Shown here: piece after piece, positions 1-10,789 of the stretch | How the letters are laid out: every line of letters begins with the position of its first letter | How positions within the stretch are numbered: the stretch's first letter is position 1 | Assembly: GCA_023391905.1 (NCBI GenBank) | Contig: JAEWAD010000118.1 | Location: 1-23,298, forward strand | Direction: 5' to 3' | DNA length: 23,298 nucleotides | Origin: Pseudomonadota bacterium | GTDB lineage: Bacteria > Pseudomonadota > Alphaproteobacteria > Rhizobiales > Kaistiaceae | Position numbers and translations under genes: made by a program | Notes under the pieces: generated by a model | Database searches by the model: none | What the model was told of the DNA's origin: nothing | What the model saw: only the letters and a program-made list of their open reading frames with translations

Positions 1-289
1 GCGTCGCCGTCTCGTAGGCCGCGCCATAGCGGGGGCCGGGGCCGGCGGCGCCGGGCTGGGCGCCCGGCGGCATGGCGCGCGCCAGGAAGGCGCGCAGGAT
101 GCGGCGACGGAAGAGATAGACGATGGCGAGGACGGGGATCAGCACCAGGGCGATCGAGAACGACACCACCAGAGCCGCGAAGACCACGGCGGCGCCGACG
201 ACCATCGCTGCGCCAAGCTTCAGCTTGTCCTTCCAGCTGGTCGCGCCACGGGGGCCTGAAATCACGTAGGTCCGGTAGGTCGTCATCAT
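1..289 (-). CDS. Small membrane protein, partial (3' end outside window)
   Basis: An open minus-strand frame starts at tandem ATG codons (289 and 286) and runs off the window edge after about 96 residues. It begins MMTTYRTYVISGPRG and then has one long hydrophobic stretch at about residues 24-50, rich in Ala, Val, Leu and Ile. Arg-rich residues (FRRR) follow, then a Pro/Gly/Ala-rich tail. A purine-rich AGGCGGAG lies directly before the first ATG, so its spacing suits the second ATG (286) better. I do not recognise a named family; a single-pass inner-membrane protein with a short cytoplasmic N-terminus is an inference from hydrophobicity. It lies downstream of gnd on the same strand, about 170 bp away, and probably has its own transcript. 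Confidence 0.6.
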   Translation of the reverse strand, partial: MMTTYRTYVISGPRGATSWKDKLKLGAAMVVGAAVVFAALVVSFSIALVLIPVLAIVYLFRRRILRAFLARAMPPGAQPGAAGPGPRYGAAYETAT

Positions 290-458
290 CTCCGCCTGTT
301 CAATCTCGCCGACACCATGTGGGAGCGAGGGATCGATCGTGCAATGCCCGAGCGATCCGCAACGGCAGGATCGTGGGCGAATGCGCCCGGATTTGGGCCG
401 ACGCGCAACGATGCATTGCGCGCCGGTATCATTTTGTTTCTGCGCGGCGAAAGCGGCC

Positions 459-1889
459 TCAGGCCGGGATTTCGCTGCCGTCCTGGCTCCAGCGGGTGTG
501 GAACTTGCCGGGCTTGTCGAGGCGGCCATAGGTGTGGGCGCCGAAATAGTCGCGCAGGCCCTGCAGCAGGTTGGCCGGGCCGCGGGCGCGGCGCAGGCCG
601 TCATAATAGGCGATCGACGACGAGAAGGCCGGAACCGGGATGCCCTCGGCGATGGCGAGGCCGACGACCTTGCGCCAGTTCGCCTCGGCCTTGACGACGG
701 CGTCACGGAAATAATCCTGCAGCAGCAGGTTGTCGCCGGCGCCGCCCGTCTCGTAGGCCTCGCGGATGCGGTTCAGGAAGCGGGCGCGGATGATGCAGCC
801 GCCGCGCCAGATCGTGGCGAGGTCGCCGAGCTTCAGGTCCCAGCCGAACTGCTGCGAGGCGACGGCGAGCTGCTCGAAGCCCTGGGCATAGGCGACGATC
901 TTCGACGCGTAGAGCGCGTCGCGGATCGCGTCGATGTCGGCCTGGGTGATCGTGCGCTTGGTCGTGGCGGGATGCGGGAAGCGCTTCTCCGCCTCGGCGC
1001 GCTGGGCGCGACGGCCCGAGAGCGCGCGGGCGAACACCGCCTCGGTGATCGAGGTCAGCGGCACGCCGAGATCGAGCGCCGACTGCGCGGTCCAGCGGCC
1101 GGTGCCCTTCTGCTCCGCCTCGTCGACGATCGAATCGACCAGCGGCTTGCCCGTGTGGTCGACCTTGCGCAGCACCGCATCGGTGATCTCGATCAGGTAC
1201 GAGTTGAGCTCGCCCTTGTTCCACTCGGCGAAGATGTCGGCGATGGCGCCGGCTTCGAGGCCATAGACCGTCTTGAACAGGTCATAGGCCTCGGTGATCA
1301 GCTGCATGTCGGCATATTCGATGCCGTTGTGCACCATCTTGACGTAGTGGCCGGAGCCCTCGGTGCCGATATAGGTGCAGCAGGGCTCGCCATCGACCTG
1401 GGCCGCCATCTTGGTGACGATCGGCTCGATGCGGGAATAGGCCTCGCGCGTGCCGCCCGGCATCATGCTCGGGCCCTCGAGCGCACCTTCCTCGCCGCCC
1501 GACACGCCCATGCCGATGAACTTGATGTCCCGGTCCTTGAGGTAGTGGAAGCGGCGGTTGGTGTCGGTATAGAGCGAGTTGCCGCCATCGATGATGATGT
1601 CGCCGACCTCGAGATGCGGCAGCAGCTCCTCGATCACGTCGTCGACCGGCTGGCCGGCCTTGACCATGATGATGATGGCGCGCGGCTTGGCGATCGAGGC
1701 GACGAACTCCGGAATCGTCTTCGACGGCGTGAAGCGGCCCTCGCCGCCATGCTCGTTGATCAGTTCGTCGGTACGGGCGCCGTTGCGGTTGAACACGGCG
1801 ACGCCGAAGCCCTTGCGAGCGGCGTTGCGGGCGAGGTTCGCGCCCATCACGGCGAGACCGAGCACGCCAATATCAGCGAGTTGCTGCAA
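459..1889 (-). CDS. gnd: 6-phosphogluconate dehydrogenase, decarboxylating
   Basis: This is the pentose-phosphate enzyme that converts 6-phosphogluconate to ribulose 5-phosphate and CO2 while reducing NADP+. The 476-residue protein has the N-terminal nucleotide-binding loop GLAVMGANLARN (11-22). It also has the substrate motif SGGEEGALEGPSMMPGG (130-146) and the catalytic segment HYVKMVHNGIEYADMQ, with K184 as general base and E191 as general acid by family alignment. KGTGRWT (261-267) follows in the all-helical C-terminal domain. The length matches the long E. coli-type homodimeric enzyme, not the roughly 330-residue GndA form. The start appears to be TTG at 1889: a TGA lies in frame three codons upstream, no ATG precedes the nucleotide loop, and AGGGA sits 9 nt before the TTG. 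Confidence 0.96.
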   Translation of the reverse strand: MQQLADIGVLGLAVMGANLARNAARKGFGVAVFNRNGARTDELINEHGGEGRFTPSKTIPEFVASIAKPRAIIIMVKAGQPVDDVIEELLPHLEVGDIIIDGGNSLYTDTNRRFHYLKDRDIKFIGMGVSGGEEGALEGPSMMPGGTREAYSRIEPIVTKMAAQVDGEPCCTYIGTEGSGHYVKMVHNGIEYADMQLITEAYDLFKTVYGLEAGAIADIFAEWNKGELNSYLIEITDAVLRKVDHTGKPLVDSIVDEAEQKGTGRWTAQSALDLGVPLTSITEAVFARALSGRRAQRAEAEKRFPHPATTKRTITQADIDAIRDALYASKIVAYAQGFEQLAVASQQFGWDLKLGDLATIWRGGCIIRARFLNRIREAYETGGAGDNLLLQDYFRDAVVKAEANWRKVVGLAIAEGIPVPAFSSSIAYYDGLRRARGPANLLQGLRDYFGAHTYGRLDKPGKFHTRWSQDGSEIPA

Positions 1890-2122
1890 TGTGTTTCATC
1901 CCTGATGCGTGTGTGTTGTTGACCGTCGCACTGCTTGTTGCTGGCGAGTATGACATCAGCCACGCGGCTTGCGGAAGTAGAACGAGCGCATGACGTATGG
2001 ACCGTCAGCGGGACGAGGGCAATATGGCGACGCCAAATTGCTACGAACCTCGAACAATCGCGGCGCTTGCATGCCGACCAAATCCCGCCTCTACTGGGCC
2101 GGGACAAGCTGCGGAGAACCCC

Positions 2123-2524
2123 ATGCGCCGTCTGATCCTGATCGCCGCGATGATGCTCGCGGGCCTGCCGGCGGCGAAGGCCGCGAATTGCGACAACGCA
2201 ACCGACCAGGCGACGATGAACGCCTGCGCCGACAAGGCCCTGAAAGCCGCCGACGCCGAACTGAACGCCGTCTACAAGAAGATCACCCACCGCCTCGCGG
2301 ACGAGCCCGACACCGGCAAGCAGCTGGTCGCCGCGCAGCGCGCCTGGATCGCCTTCCGCGACGCGCAATGCACGTTCGCGAGTTCCGCGGTGAGTGGCGG
2401 CAGCGCCTATCCGATGGTCCACGCCATGTGCCTGGACGACCTCACGCGGAGCCGCGTGGCCGATCTCAAGGCCCTCCTCGACTGCGAGGAAGGCGACATG
2501 AGCTGCCCGGTGCCGGCCGAGTGA
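2123..2524 (+). CDS. Secreted LprI/DUF1311 family protein
   Basis: This is a 133-residue exported protein. A typical Sec signal peptide (MRRLILIAAMMLAGLPAAKA) has a likely cleavage after AKA at residue 20. The mature part shows the DUF1311 pattern: Cys-rich CDNATDQATMNAC, then ADAELNAVYKKI, then LVAAQRAWIAFRDAQC, with six cysteines that could pair in the periplasm. Members of the family include mycobacterial LprI, reported as a lysozyme inhibitor; for most others the function is unknown. The frame is open upstream to 1997, but 2123 is chosen because the signal peptide starts there and GGAG lies 7 nt before the ATG. It stands alone, convergent with gyrB and divergent from gnd. Confidence 0.88.
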   Translation: MRRLILIAAMMLAGLPAAKAANCDNATDQATMNACADKALKAADAELNAVYKKITHRLADEPDTGKQLVAAQRAWIAFRDAQCTFASSAVSGGSAYPMVHAMCLDDLTRSRVADLKALLDCEEGDMSCPVPAE

Positions 2525-2534
2525 CCCGGCCGGC
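2512..2534. other. Perfect hairpin between convergent genes
   Basis: GCCGGCCG (2512-2519) and CGGCCGGC (2527-2534) are perfectly complementary 8-bp arms around a 7-nt loop that contains the TGA stop of the DUF1311 gene. It lies just before the convergent gyrB stop at 2549. There is no T-run on either side, so it is not a standard intrinsic terminator. It could still block 3' exonucleases or assist termination for both genes. Confidence 0.4.
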
Positions 2535-2548
2535 CTGAGGCCACGCGA

Positions 2549-4978
<2,430 letters not shown>

Positions 4979-5228
4979 CCAGGCTTCCTTGAAAGCGTCG
5001 CGCGCGGGCGCGCGCGAGAACTCGAATCGAATGGCTAATATATTGCTTCGACAGGCGAATTGCACGTGCGAGCAAGCAAGAAAACACGGCGTCACGATGG
5101 CGAAAGCCGAGGCGCGGCGCGGGTTTCGGCGCGACGCGGCGATCGGCCGCCACTTGCATCTCGCGCGCCGGGATCGAATGCTGTAACCGACACCCGATCG
5201 AGCCCATCCAGGAGTTGCAGACGCTTCG

Positions 5229-5840
5229 ATGCACGCGATCCATGCCTTCCTCGTCAGCTACGGGCTGATCGTCGTCTATCTCGGCGTCATCATCGAAGGC
5301 GAGAGCGTGCTGATCGCCGCCGGCTTCCTGGCGCATCAGGGCGTGATGAACCCGTTCGCCGTGTTCCTCGCCGCCTTCGCCGGATCGGTGACCGGCGACC
5401 AGATCCTGTTCTATGTCGGCCGCCATTTCGCCGGCAGCCGGCTGGTGCAGCGCCAGGTGTCGCGGCCGCTCTTCGCCAAGGTGCTGGAGCGCATCCACCA
5501 GAACGAAGTGCTGTTCATCCTGAGCTTCCGCTTCATCTACGGCGTGCGCACGATCAGCCCGATCGCGCTCGGCATCGCCCGCGTCAGCCCGGCCCTCTAT
5601 GCCGGGCTCAACCTCATATCCGCCGCCGTCTGGGCGGCCCTGTTCACGGTACTCGGATATGTGTTCGGCCAGACGATCGAGCGCTTCTCGGGCCGGCTGC
5701 ATGTCGAGCACAAGCTGATCATCGCCGGCGCGCTCTGCCTCGCCGCCCTGGTCGCCTTCGGGCTGGCGCGCGGCTGGTATGCCCGCCGGCAGGCGCGCTC
5801 CCCGGTTCAGCCGGGATCGGAGACGCCGCCCTCAGCGTGA
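5229..5840 (+). CDS. DedA family (SNARE-associated/VTT) membrane protein
   Basis: This 203-residue polytopic inner-membrane protein has the DedA hallmarks. They are an acidic re-entrant segment, EGESVLIAAGFLAHQG (23-38), and the Arg motif FRFIYGVRTISPIALG (100-115), followed by hydrophobic segments at about 125-148 and 163-182. DedA proteins affect proton-motive force, division and antimicrobial peptide resistance, and some act as undecaprenyl-phosphate or phospholipid translocases; the exact substrate cannot be read here. The basic, Pro-rich tail (RRQARSPVQPGSETPPSA) is probably cytoplasmic. The ribosome binding site is weak or distant (GGAG 14 nt upstream of ATG 5229). Its stop overlaps the recQ stop tail-to-tail by 9 bp. 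Confidence 0.9.
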   Translation: MHAIHAFLVSYGLIVVYLGVIIEGESVLIAAGFLAHQGVMNPFAVFLAAFAGSVTGDQILFYVGRHFAGSRLVQRQVSRPLFAKVLERIHQNEVLFILSFRFIYGVRTISPIALGIARVSPALYAGLNLISAAVWAALFTVLGYVFGQTIERFSGRLHVEHKLIIAGALCLAALVAFGLARGWYARRQARSPVQPGSETPPSA

Positions 5841-7634
5841 GGCGTGCAGCGCCTCGAGGAACGCTTCGCCATAGAGGCCGAGCTTGCGCTCGCCGACGCC
5901 CTGGACGCCGCGCATCTCGTCGAGCGTCGACGGCATCGCCTCGGCCATCTCGATCAGCGTGCGGTCCGGGAACACCATGTAGGCGGGAACGCCCTCGTCG
6001 CGGGCGATCTCGCGGCGGAGCGCGCGCAGCTGCTCGAACATCGTCGCGGTCGCCGCGTCGAGCCCGTCGGCGCGGTCGCTCTCGCTCTTGCGGCTGCGGC
6101 GGGCCGGTGCCTCGCGGATCGAGCGCAGCGCGATCTTCTCGTGGCCGAACAGCACCGCCTCGCCTTCCGGCGTGATGCGGAAGCCGCCATGCTCGGCGCT
6201 CGCCTCGGCCAGTGCGCCGGCGGCGAAGAGCTGGCGCACCAGGGTCCGCCAGGCATGGGCGCTGCGGTCGGAGCCGACGCCGAAGGTCTTGATGCGGTCA
6301 TGGCCCTGGCGCTGCACGGCATCGGTCGCCTCGCCGCGCAGCACGTCGACCAGATGCGACGCGCCATAGCGCTGGCCGGTGCGGACCACGGCGGAAAGCA
6401 CCTTCTGCGCGTCGATCGTCGCGTCGACCAGCTCGGCGCCGCCCTGGCAGAGGTCGCAATGGCCGCAGCGGCCCATCTGTTCGCCGAAATAGGCGAGCAG
6501 CGCCTGGCGCCGGCAGGTCGCCGATTCCGCGAGATCGGTCATCGCCGCGAGCCGCTTCATCTCGACCCGGCGCTGCGCCTCGCTGATCGCCTTCTCGTCG
6601 ATCTGGCGACGGCGGAAGGCCATGTCGTCGAGGCCGTAGAGGGTCAGCGTGTCGGCCGGCAGTCCATCGCGTCCGGCGCGGCCGATCTCCTGGTAGTACG
6701 CCTCGACGCCGCCCGGCATGTCGGCATGGATGACGAAGCGCACGTCCGGCTTGTTGATGCCCATGCCGAAGGCGATGGTCGCCACGACGACGACGCCGTC
6801 CTCCTGCAGGAAGATGTCCTGATGCCGGGCCCGGACCTCGGCATCGAGGCCGGCGTGATAGGGCACCGAGCGGATGCCGCGCCCGACCAGCCACTCCGAG
6901 AGCTTCTCGGTCTTGTCGCGCGACGAGGCATAGATGATACCGCTGCCGCCCTTGTGGCGGGCGAGGAAGTCGGCGATCTGCGAACGCGGCCGGTCCTTCG
7001 GCTCGAAACGGAGATGGATGTTCGGCCGGTCGAACGAGTGGACGACGACGCGCGGCGGCGCGGGAAAGAGCTGGGCGGCGATGTCGTTGCGGGTCGCCTG
7101 GTCGGCGGTCGCCGTCAGCGCCACCACCTGGACGCCGCCGAGCGCCTCGCGCACCGAGGCGAGCTGGCGGTATTCGGGGCGGAAATCATGCCCCCATTGC
7201 GAGACGCAATGCGCTTCGTCGATCGCCATGCGGCGGACGTCGCAGGCGGCCAGCAGCGAGACGAGCCCGTCGCCGGCGAGGCGTTCTGGCGAGACGAAGA
7301 GCAGCGTGATTTCGCCGGCGCGCAGCCGCCGCAGCGTCTCGCGATTGGCCTCGTCGCCATTCATCGAATTCAACGTCGCGGCGGCGACGCCGACATGCTG
7401 CATCTGCTGCACCTGGTCGCGCATCAGCGCGATCAGCGGCGAGACGACCAGCGTCAGCCCGCCGTCGACGATCGCCGGCAGCTGGTAGCACATCGACTTG
7501 CCCGAGCCGGTCGGCATGACGGCGAGCACGTGCTCGCCGCGCATCACAGCGGCGATGACCTCGTCCTGACCGGGTCGGAAATCGTCGTAGCCGAAGACGG
7601 ATTTGAGCGCGGCGCGGGCGCGCGATAGCGGCAT
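5832..7634 (-). CDS. recQ: ATP-dependent DNA helicase RecQ
   Basis: This is a 3'-5' superfamily 2 helicase for recombination and stalled-fork repair, 600 residues long, the usual bacterial length. Walker A is PTGSGKS (41-47) and the Walker B/aromatic loop is IDEAHCVSQWGHDFRPEY (138-155). Helicase motifs V/VI are ATIAFGMGINKPDVRFVIH and QEIGRAGRDG (315-324). The RQC zinc site uses C374, C390, C393 and C396. A winged helix follows at about 405-500, and an HRDC domain at about 525-600 ends in LDEMRGVQGVGERKLGLYGEAFL. Start ATG 7634 has only a weak GGA upstream. It is convergent with the DedA gene and lies about 100 bp downstream of the LysE-type gene on the same strand. Confidence 0.97.
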   Translation of the reverse strand: MPLSRARAALKSVFGYDDFRPGQDEVIAAVMRGEHVLAVMPTGSGKSMCYQLPAIVDGGLTLVVSPLIALMRDQVQQMQHVGVAAATLNSMNGDEANRETLRRLRAGEITLLFVSPERLAGDGLVSLLAACDVRRMAIDEAHCVSQWGHDFRPEYRQLASVREALGGVQVVALTATADQATRNDIAAQLFPAPPRVVVHSFDRPNIHLRFEPKDRPRSQIADFLARHKGGSGIIYASSRDKTEKLSEWLVGRGIRSVPYHAGLDAEVRARHQDIFLQEDGVVVVATIAFGMGINKPDVRFVIHADMPGGVEAYYQEIGRAGRDGLPADTLTLYGLDDMAFRRRQIDEKAISEAQRRVEMKRLAAMTDLAESATCRRQALLAYFGEQMGRCGHCDLCQGGAELVDATIDAQKVLSAVVRTGQRYGASHLVDVLRGEATDAVQRQGHDRIKTFGVGSDRSAHAWRTLVRQLFAAGALAEASAEHGGFRITPEGEAVLFGHEKIALRSIREAPARRSRKSESDRADGLDAATATMFEQLRALRREIARDEGVPAYMVFPDRTLIEMAEAMPSTLDEMRGVQGVGERKLGLYGEAFLEALHASR

Positions 7635-7674
7635 GGGGTATCCGGGACGTGATTCGTTCTCAGGCGGATGCTAG

Positions 7675-7690
7675 CGCCTCGGCCGAGGCG
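7675..7690. repeat. 16-bp perfect palindrome upstream of recQ
   Basis: CGCCTCGG/CCGAGGCG is a perfect 16-bp palindrome centred about 48 bp upstream of the recQ start. A second, 6-bp hairpin (7696-7713, loop AAAGGC) lies beside it. It may be an operator or a transcript-end structure for the LysE gene. GC-rich palindromes also arise by chance in DNA of this composition, and no regulator can be named. Confidence 0.35.
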
Positions 7691-7735
7691 AGGCACGCCC
7701 GAAAGGCCGGGCGCGTCGATCCGTCAGGGTTCCGC

Positions 7736-8360
7736 TCAGCGCGTGGCGATCGCCACCGCGGCGCCCGCCATGACGACACTGCTGCCGCGATTGACCATCT
7801 TCACCGCCTTCGGGCTCGTGATCAGCCGGCGGGCGCGCAAGGTCACGCCGACGTAGAAGGCGAAGACCAGCCCGACGACCGTCAGCGTGACGGTGGTCAG
7901 CTCAAGGAAGGCGAGCGCGTCGATGCGGGTGATGTCGAGGATGGAGGGCAGCAGCGCCAGATAGAACACCATCGTCTTGGGGTTGCCGAGGCAGACGGCG
8001 AGGCCGGCGAAGAACAGCTTGACCTGGCTCTCCTTGACCGTGACCGGAGCCAGATCGGGCGCGGCGACTGGCGCCTTTCCACATCTTCCAGGCGATGAAG
8101 AGCAGATAGGCGGCGCCGGCATATTTGATCAGCGCGAACACCTCGTGGAAGGTCTGCGCGACGACAGCGAGGCCGAGGACCGCGAGCGTCAGCCAGACGA
8201 TGTCGCCGATCGCCATGCCGGCGGTGAACGCGATCGCGCCGGGACGGCCGCGACCGAGCACGCGCGCGACGATGGCGGCGATACCGGGCCCCGGCGCGAA
8301 GGCGGCGACCGCCAGCGCGGCGGCGAAAAGCGCGAGGCCCGAAATCGACAAACCCGTCAT
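7736..8360 (-). pseudogene. LysE/RhtB family amino-acid exporter, single-base frameshift
   Basis: The first frame (8360 to about 8088) encodes an N-terminal transmembrane segment and the LysE/RhtB motif FAPGPGIAAIVARVLGRG (21-38). GMAIGDIVW, further hydrophobic segments and WKMWKG follow. The rest of the protein (KESQVKLFFAGLAVCLGNPKTMVFYLALLP onward) continues in another frame to a stop at 7736. The break is at AAA on the minus strand (8086-8088 on plus): removing one A restores a 207-residue protein, the normal family length. As read, translation ends at 7902 after 152 residues. Members export amino acids or related metabolites. The ATG start overlaps the recF TGA (ATGA), suggesting translational coupling. 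A sequence error or a very recent mutation are both possible. Confidence 0.85.
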
Positions 8361-9520
8361 GGTGCGTGTTCCTGAGGGGGCGAGAGCGCGACGCGCCCCG
8401 GCGTCACGGTGAAGATCTGCCCCGATTGCGGCAATTCGGCGAAGAGCGCCGGGTCGGCGCCGGTCATGAAGATCTGGCTGCCGAGGCGGTCGAGCGCCTC
8501 GAACAGCGCGGCGCGGCGACGCTGGTCGAGATGGGCGGCGATCTCGTCGAGCAGCACGATCGGCGCCAGCCCGCTCATCCGCGCGACGAGGCGGGCATGC
8601 GCCAGCACGATGCCGACGAGAAGCGCCTTCTGCTCGCCGGTCGAGGCGCGGCCGGCCGGCACGTCCTTCGGCCCATGGCGCACGACCAGATCGCTCGCCT
8701 GCGGGCCGACCAGGGTGCGTCCGGCGGCGCGATCGCGTGCCCGGCCATTGCGCAGCGCGGCGCGGTAGCGATCCTCCGCCTCGACGGCGGGTCCCTCGCC
8801 GATCCAGCCCTCGAGGTCGCCCTCCAGCGCCAGCACGGCGAAGGGGAAGGGCGAAGCATCGTCGCGCTCCTCGGCGATCAGTCCGGCAAGCCGCTCGGCC
8901 GTCTCCTTGCGCGCGGCGGCGACCGCGACGCCGATCTCGGCGATCTCGGCTTCCAGCCCGTCGAGCCAGGCGCGGTCGGGCGACGGATCCTCGAGCAGGC
9001 GATTGCGGCCGCGCACGGCCTTCTCGAAGGCGTTGACGCGGCTGCCATGCGTCGCGTCGACGGCGAGAACCAGCCGGTCGAGGAAGCGGCGGCGATCGCC
9101 GGCCGGGCCGGTGAAGAGGCCATCCAGGGCCGGCGTCAGCCAGACGATGCGGAGATATTCGGCGAAGGCGGCCGCCGACGACACGGGGGCGCCGTCGATG
9201 CGGCAGCGGCGCGATGGCGGCTGGCCGTCGAGCGTCGTGCCGAGCCGGACCGGGCCGTTGGCGGTATCGAGGTCGACCGCGACGACGAAGCCACCGCCGC
9301 CGCCGATCCGCGCCATGTCGGCGAGATCGGCACGGCGCAGGCCGCGGCCGGGCGACAGCAGCGAGATCGCCTCGAGCAAATTGGTCTTGCCGGCGCCGTT
9401 CTCGCCCGAAAGCGCGACGAGCCGGCCGGAGACCCGCACGTCGAGGTGCTCATAGGACCGGAAATCCGCCAGCGTCAGCCGCGTGATCCGCGGCTGGCCG
9501 ACGTCGGACACGAGGGTCAC
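8357..9520 (-). CDS. recF: DNA replication and repair protein RecF
   Basis: This SMC-like ATPase helps load RecA at gaps in DNA (RecFOR pathway). The 387-residue protein has N-terminal ITRLTLADFRSYEHLDVR, Walker A GENGAGKT (39-46), and the family motif LTPALDGLFTGPAGDRRRFLDRLV (128-151). The ABC signature is STGEQKA (293-299) and Walker B is IVLLDEIAAHLD (321-332). The start is GTG at 9520, overlapping the dnaN TGA by 4 nt (GTGA), and its own stop overlaps the next gene as ATGA. No ribosome binding site is visible before the GTG, so translation probably depends on re-initiation after dnaN. Confidence 0.97.
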   Translation of the reverse strand: MTLVSDVGQPRITRLTLADFRSYEHLDVRVSGRLVALSGENGAGKTNLLEAISLLSPGRGLRRADLADMARIGGGGGFVVAVDLDTANGPVRLGTTLDGQPPSRRCRIDGAPVSSAAAFAEYLRIVWLTPALDGLFTGPAGDRRRFLDRLVLAVDATHGSRVNAFEKAVRGRNRLLEDPSPDRAWLDGLEAEIAEIGVAVAAARKETAERLAGLIAEERDDASPFPFAVLALEGDLEGWIGEGPAVEAEDRYRAALRNGRARDRAAGRTLVGPQASDLVVRHGPKDVPAGRASTGEQKALLVGIVLAHARLVARMSGLAPIVLLDEIAAHLDQRRRAALFEALDRLGSQIFMTGADPALFAELPQSGQIFTVTPGRVALSPPQEHAP

Positions 9521-10638
9521 ACGCGCATCGGCATCAGAACGTAGAGCGCGTCCTCGTCGCCGTCGTCCTGGATCAAGGTCGGCGAGCCGGGATCGGCCAG
9601 CTTGAACAGCGCCGTGCCGGTCTTGAGCTGGCCGGCGATGTCGAGGAGGTAGCGCGAATTGAAGCCGATATCGATGGGATCGGCGTGGTAGTCGACGTCG
9701 AGCTCTTCCGTCGCCGAGCCGGAATCCGGGTTGTTGACGGTGAGCGCCAGCCGGCCCTCGGAGGAGAGCGACAGCTTGACGGCGCGGCCGCGCTCGCTGG
9801 CGATGGTCGAGACGCGGTCGACGGCGTTCGAGAAGGTGCCGCGATCGACCTTCAGCAGCTTGTCATTGCCCTGCGGAATGACGCGGGCATAGTCCGGGAA
9901 AGTGCCGTCGATCAGCTTCGAGGTCAGCACGACGCCGCCGAACGAGACGCGGATCTTGGTCTCGGAAAGCTCGATCGTCGCCGTCTCCTCGGAATTCTCG
10001 AGAAGCTTCTGGATCTCGCCGACCGCCTTGCGCGGCACGATGATGCCCGGCATGCCCTCGGATCCGGCCGGCGCGGCGGTCTGCGCCCGGGCCAGGCGAT
10101 GGCCGTCGGTGGCCACGGCGCGCAGCACGACGCGGCCATCGACCGTCGGCGTGTGCAGGTAGATGCCGTTCAGGTAGTAGCGCGTCTCCTCGGTCGAGAT
10201 CGCGAACTGGGTGCGGTCGATCAGCGTCTTGAAGGCCGAGGCCGGCAACTCGAAGCGGATCGGGAACTCGCCGGTGGTCAGGTCCGGGAAATCGGTCTCC
10301 GGCAGCATCTGCAGCGCGAAGTTCGAGCGGCCGGAGCGGACCGTCAGCGTCTGGCCGTCGGCCGAGGTCTCGAGCGCCACTTCCGAGCCGTCCGGCAACT
10401 TGCGGACGATGTCGTAGAGCATGTGCGCCGGCACCGTCGTCGCGCCGGGACGACCGACATCGGCGGCGATCGTCTCGAGAATCTCGAGGTCGAGATCGGT
10501 CGCCTTCAGCGTCAGCTCGGAGCCCGTCGCGCGGAGCAGCACGTTGGAGAGGATCGGGATCGTGTTCCGTCGTTCGACCACGCGATGCACGTGGTTGAGG
10601 GACTTCAGGAGGTTGGATCGCTCGAGGGTCGCTCTCAT
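9517..10638 (-). CDS. dnaN: DNA polymerase III subunit beta (sliding clamp)
   Basis: This is the ring-shaped processivity clamp for DNA polymerase III and a hub for repair partners. The protein is 373 residues, the usual length, with three repeated clamp folds. It starts MRATLERSNLLKSLNHVHRVVERRNTIPIL, contains ATDLDLEI and LNGIYLH...VATDGHRLA, and ends in the typical YVLMPMRV. The frame is open to 10770, but ATG 10638 matches the family start and the upstream extension is Arg-rich leader sequence. The ribosome binding site is weak (AAGG about 12 nt upstream). It is followed directly by recF with a 4-nt overlap. The 186-bp gap to dnaA holds several palindromes, which suggests separate control from dnaA. 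Confidence 0.98.
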   Translation of the reverse strand: MRATLERSNLLKSLNHVHRVVERRNTIPILSNVLLRATGSELTLKATDLDLEILETIAADVGRPGATTVPAHMLYDIVRKLPDGSEVALETSADGQTLTVRSGRSNFALQMLPETDFPDLTTGEFPIRFELPASAFKTLIDRTQFAISTEETRYYLNGIYLHTPTVDGRVVLRAVATDGHRLARAQTAAPAGSEGMPGIIVPRKAVGEIQKLLENSEETATIELSETKIRVSFGGVVLTSKLIDGTFPDYARVIPQGNDKLLKVDRGTFSNAVDRVSTIASERGRAVKLSLSSEGRLALTVNNPDSGSATEELDVDYHADPIDIGFNSRYLLDIAGQLKTGTALFKLADPGSPTLIQDDGDEDALYVLMPMRV

Positions 10639-10659
10639 GAAACGCAGGAACCTTGACAG

Positions 10660-10682
10660 AAAAGCCGCGCGGAGAGCGCGGC
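10660..10682 (-). promoter_or_regulatory. Terminator-like hairpin in the dnaN leader
   Basis: On the minus strand GCCGCGC-TCTCC-GCGCGGC forms a perfect 7-bp stem followed at once by TTTT (then CTGTC), ending 21 nt before the dnaN ATG. The form is that of a short intrinsic terminator or attenuator, or a structure hiding the weak ribosome binding site. The T-run is only four bases, so termination would be partial at best. Confidence 0.4.
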
Positions 10683-10704
10683 GCCGACAGAGGCCGGACG
10701 CAAT

Positions 10705-10747
10705 GTCCGGTACGGACCGAGGAAAGTGCAGTGTTCCGGGCCGGAAC
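10705..10747. repeat. Two adjacent palindromes upstream of dnaN
   Basis: GTCCG-GTA-CGGAC (10705-10717) and GTTCCGG-G-CCGGAAC (10733-10747) are both perfect inverted repeats, with centres 29 bp apart, in the dnaA-dnaN gap. Both share the half-site core TCCG/CGGA. They could be operator sites for one dimeric regulator or hairpins in the transcript. I cannot name a binding protein. Confidence 0.45.
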
Positions 10748-10789
10748 GCAAGGCCCCCAAAGCGATGCAACCAGGGCCAGAGACAGAAA

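Noticed and set aside
339..1922. Long plus-strand frame opposite gnd
   Set aside because: It is the antisense shadow of gnd, caused by high GC in third codon positions; the product is low-complexity Asp/Arg/Ala/Leu.
5020..5060. gyrB promoter with TATATT as -10
   Set aside because: No acceptable -35 element lies 16-19 nt upstream on the minus strand, so it was not annotated.
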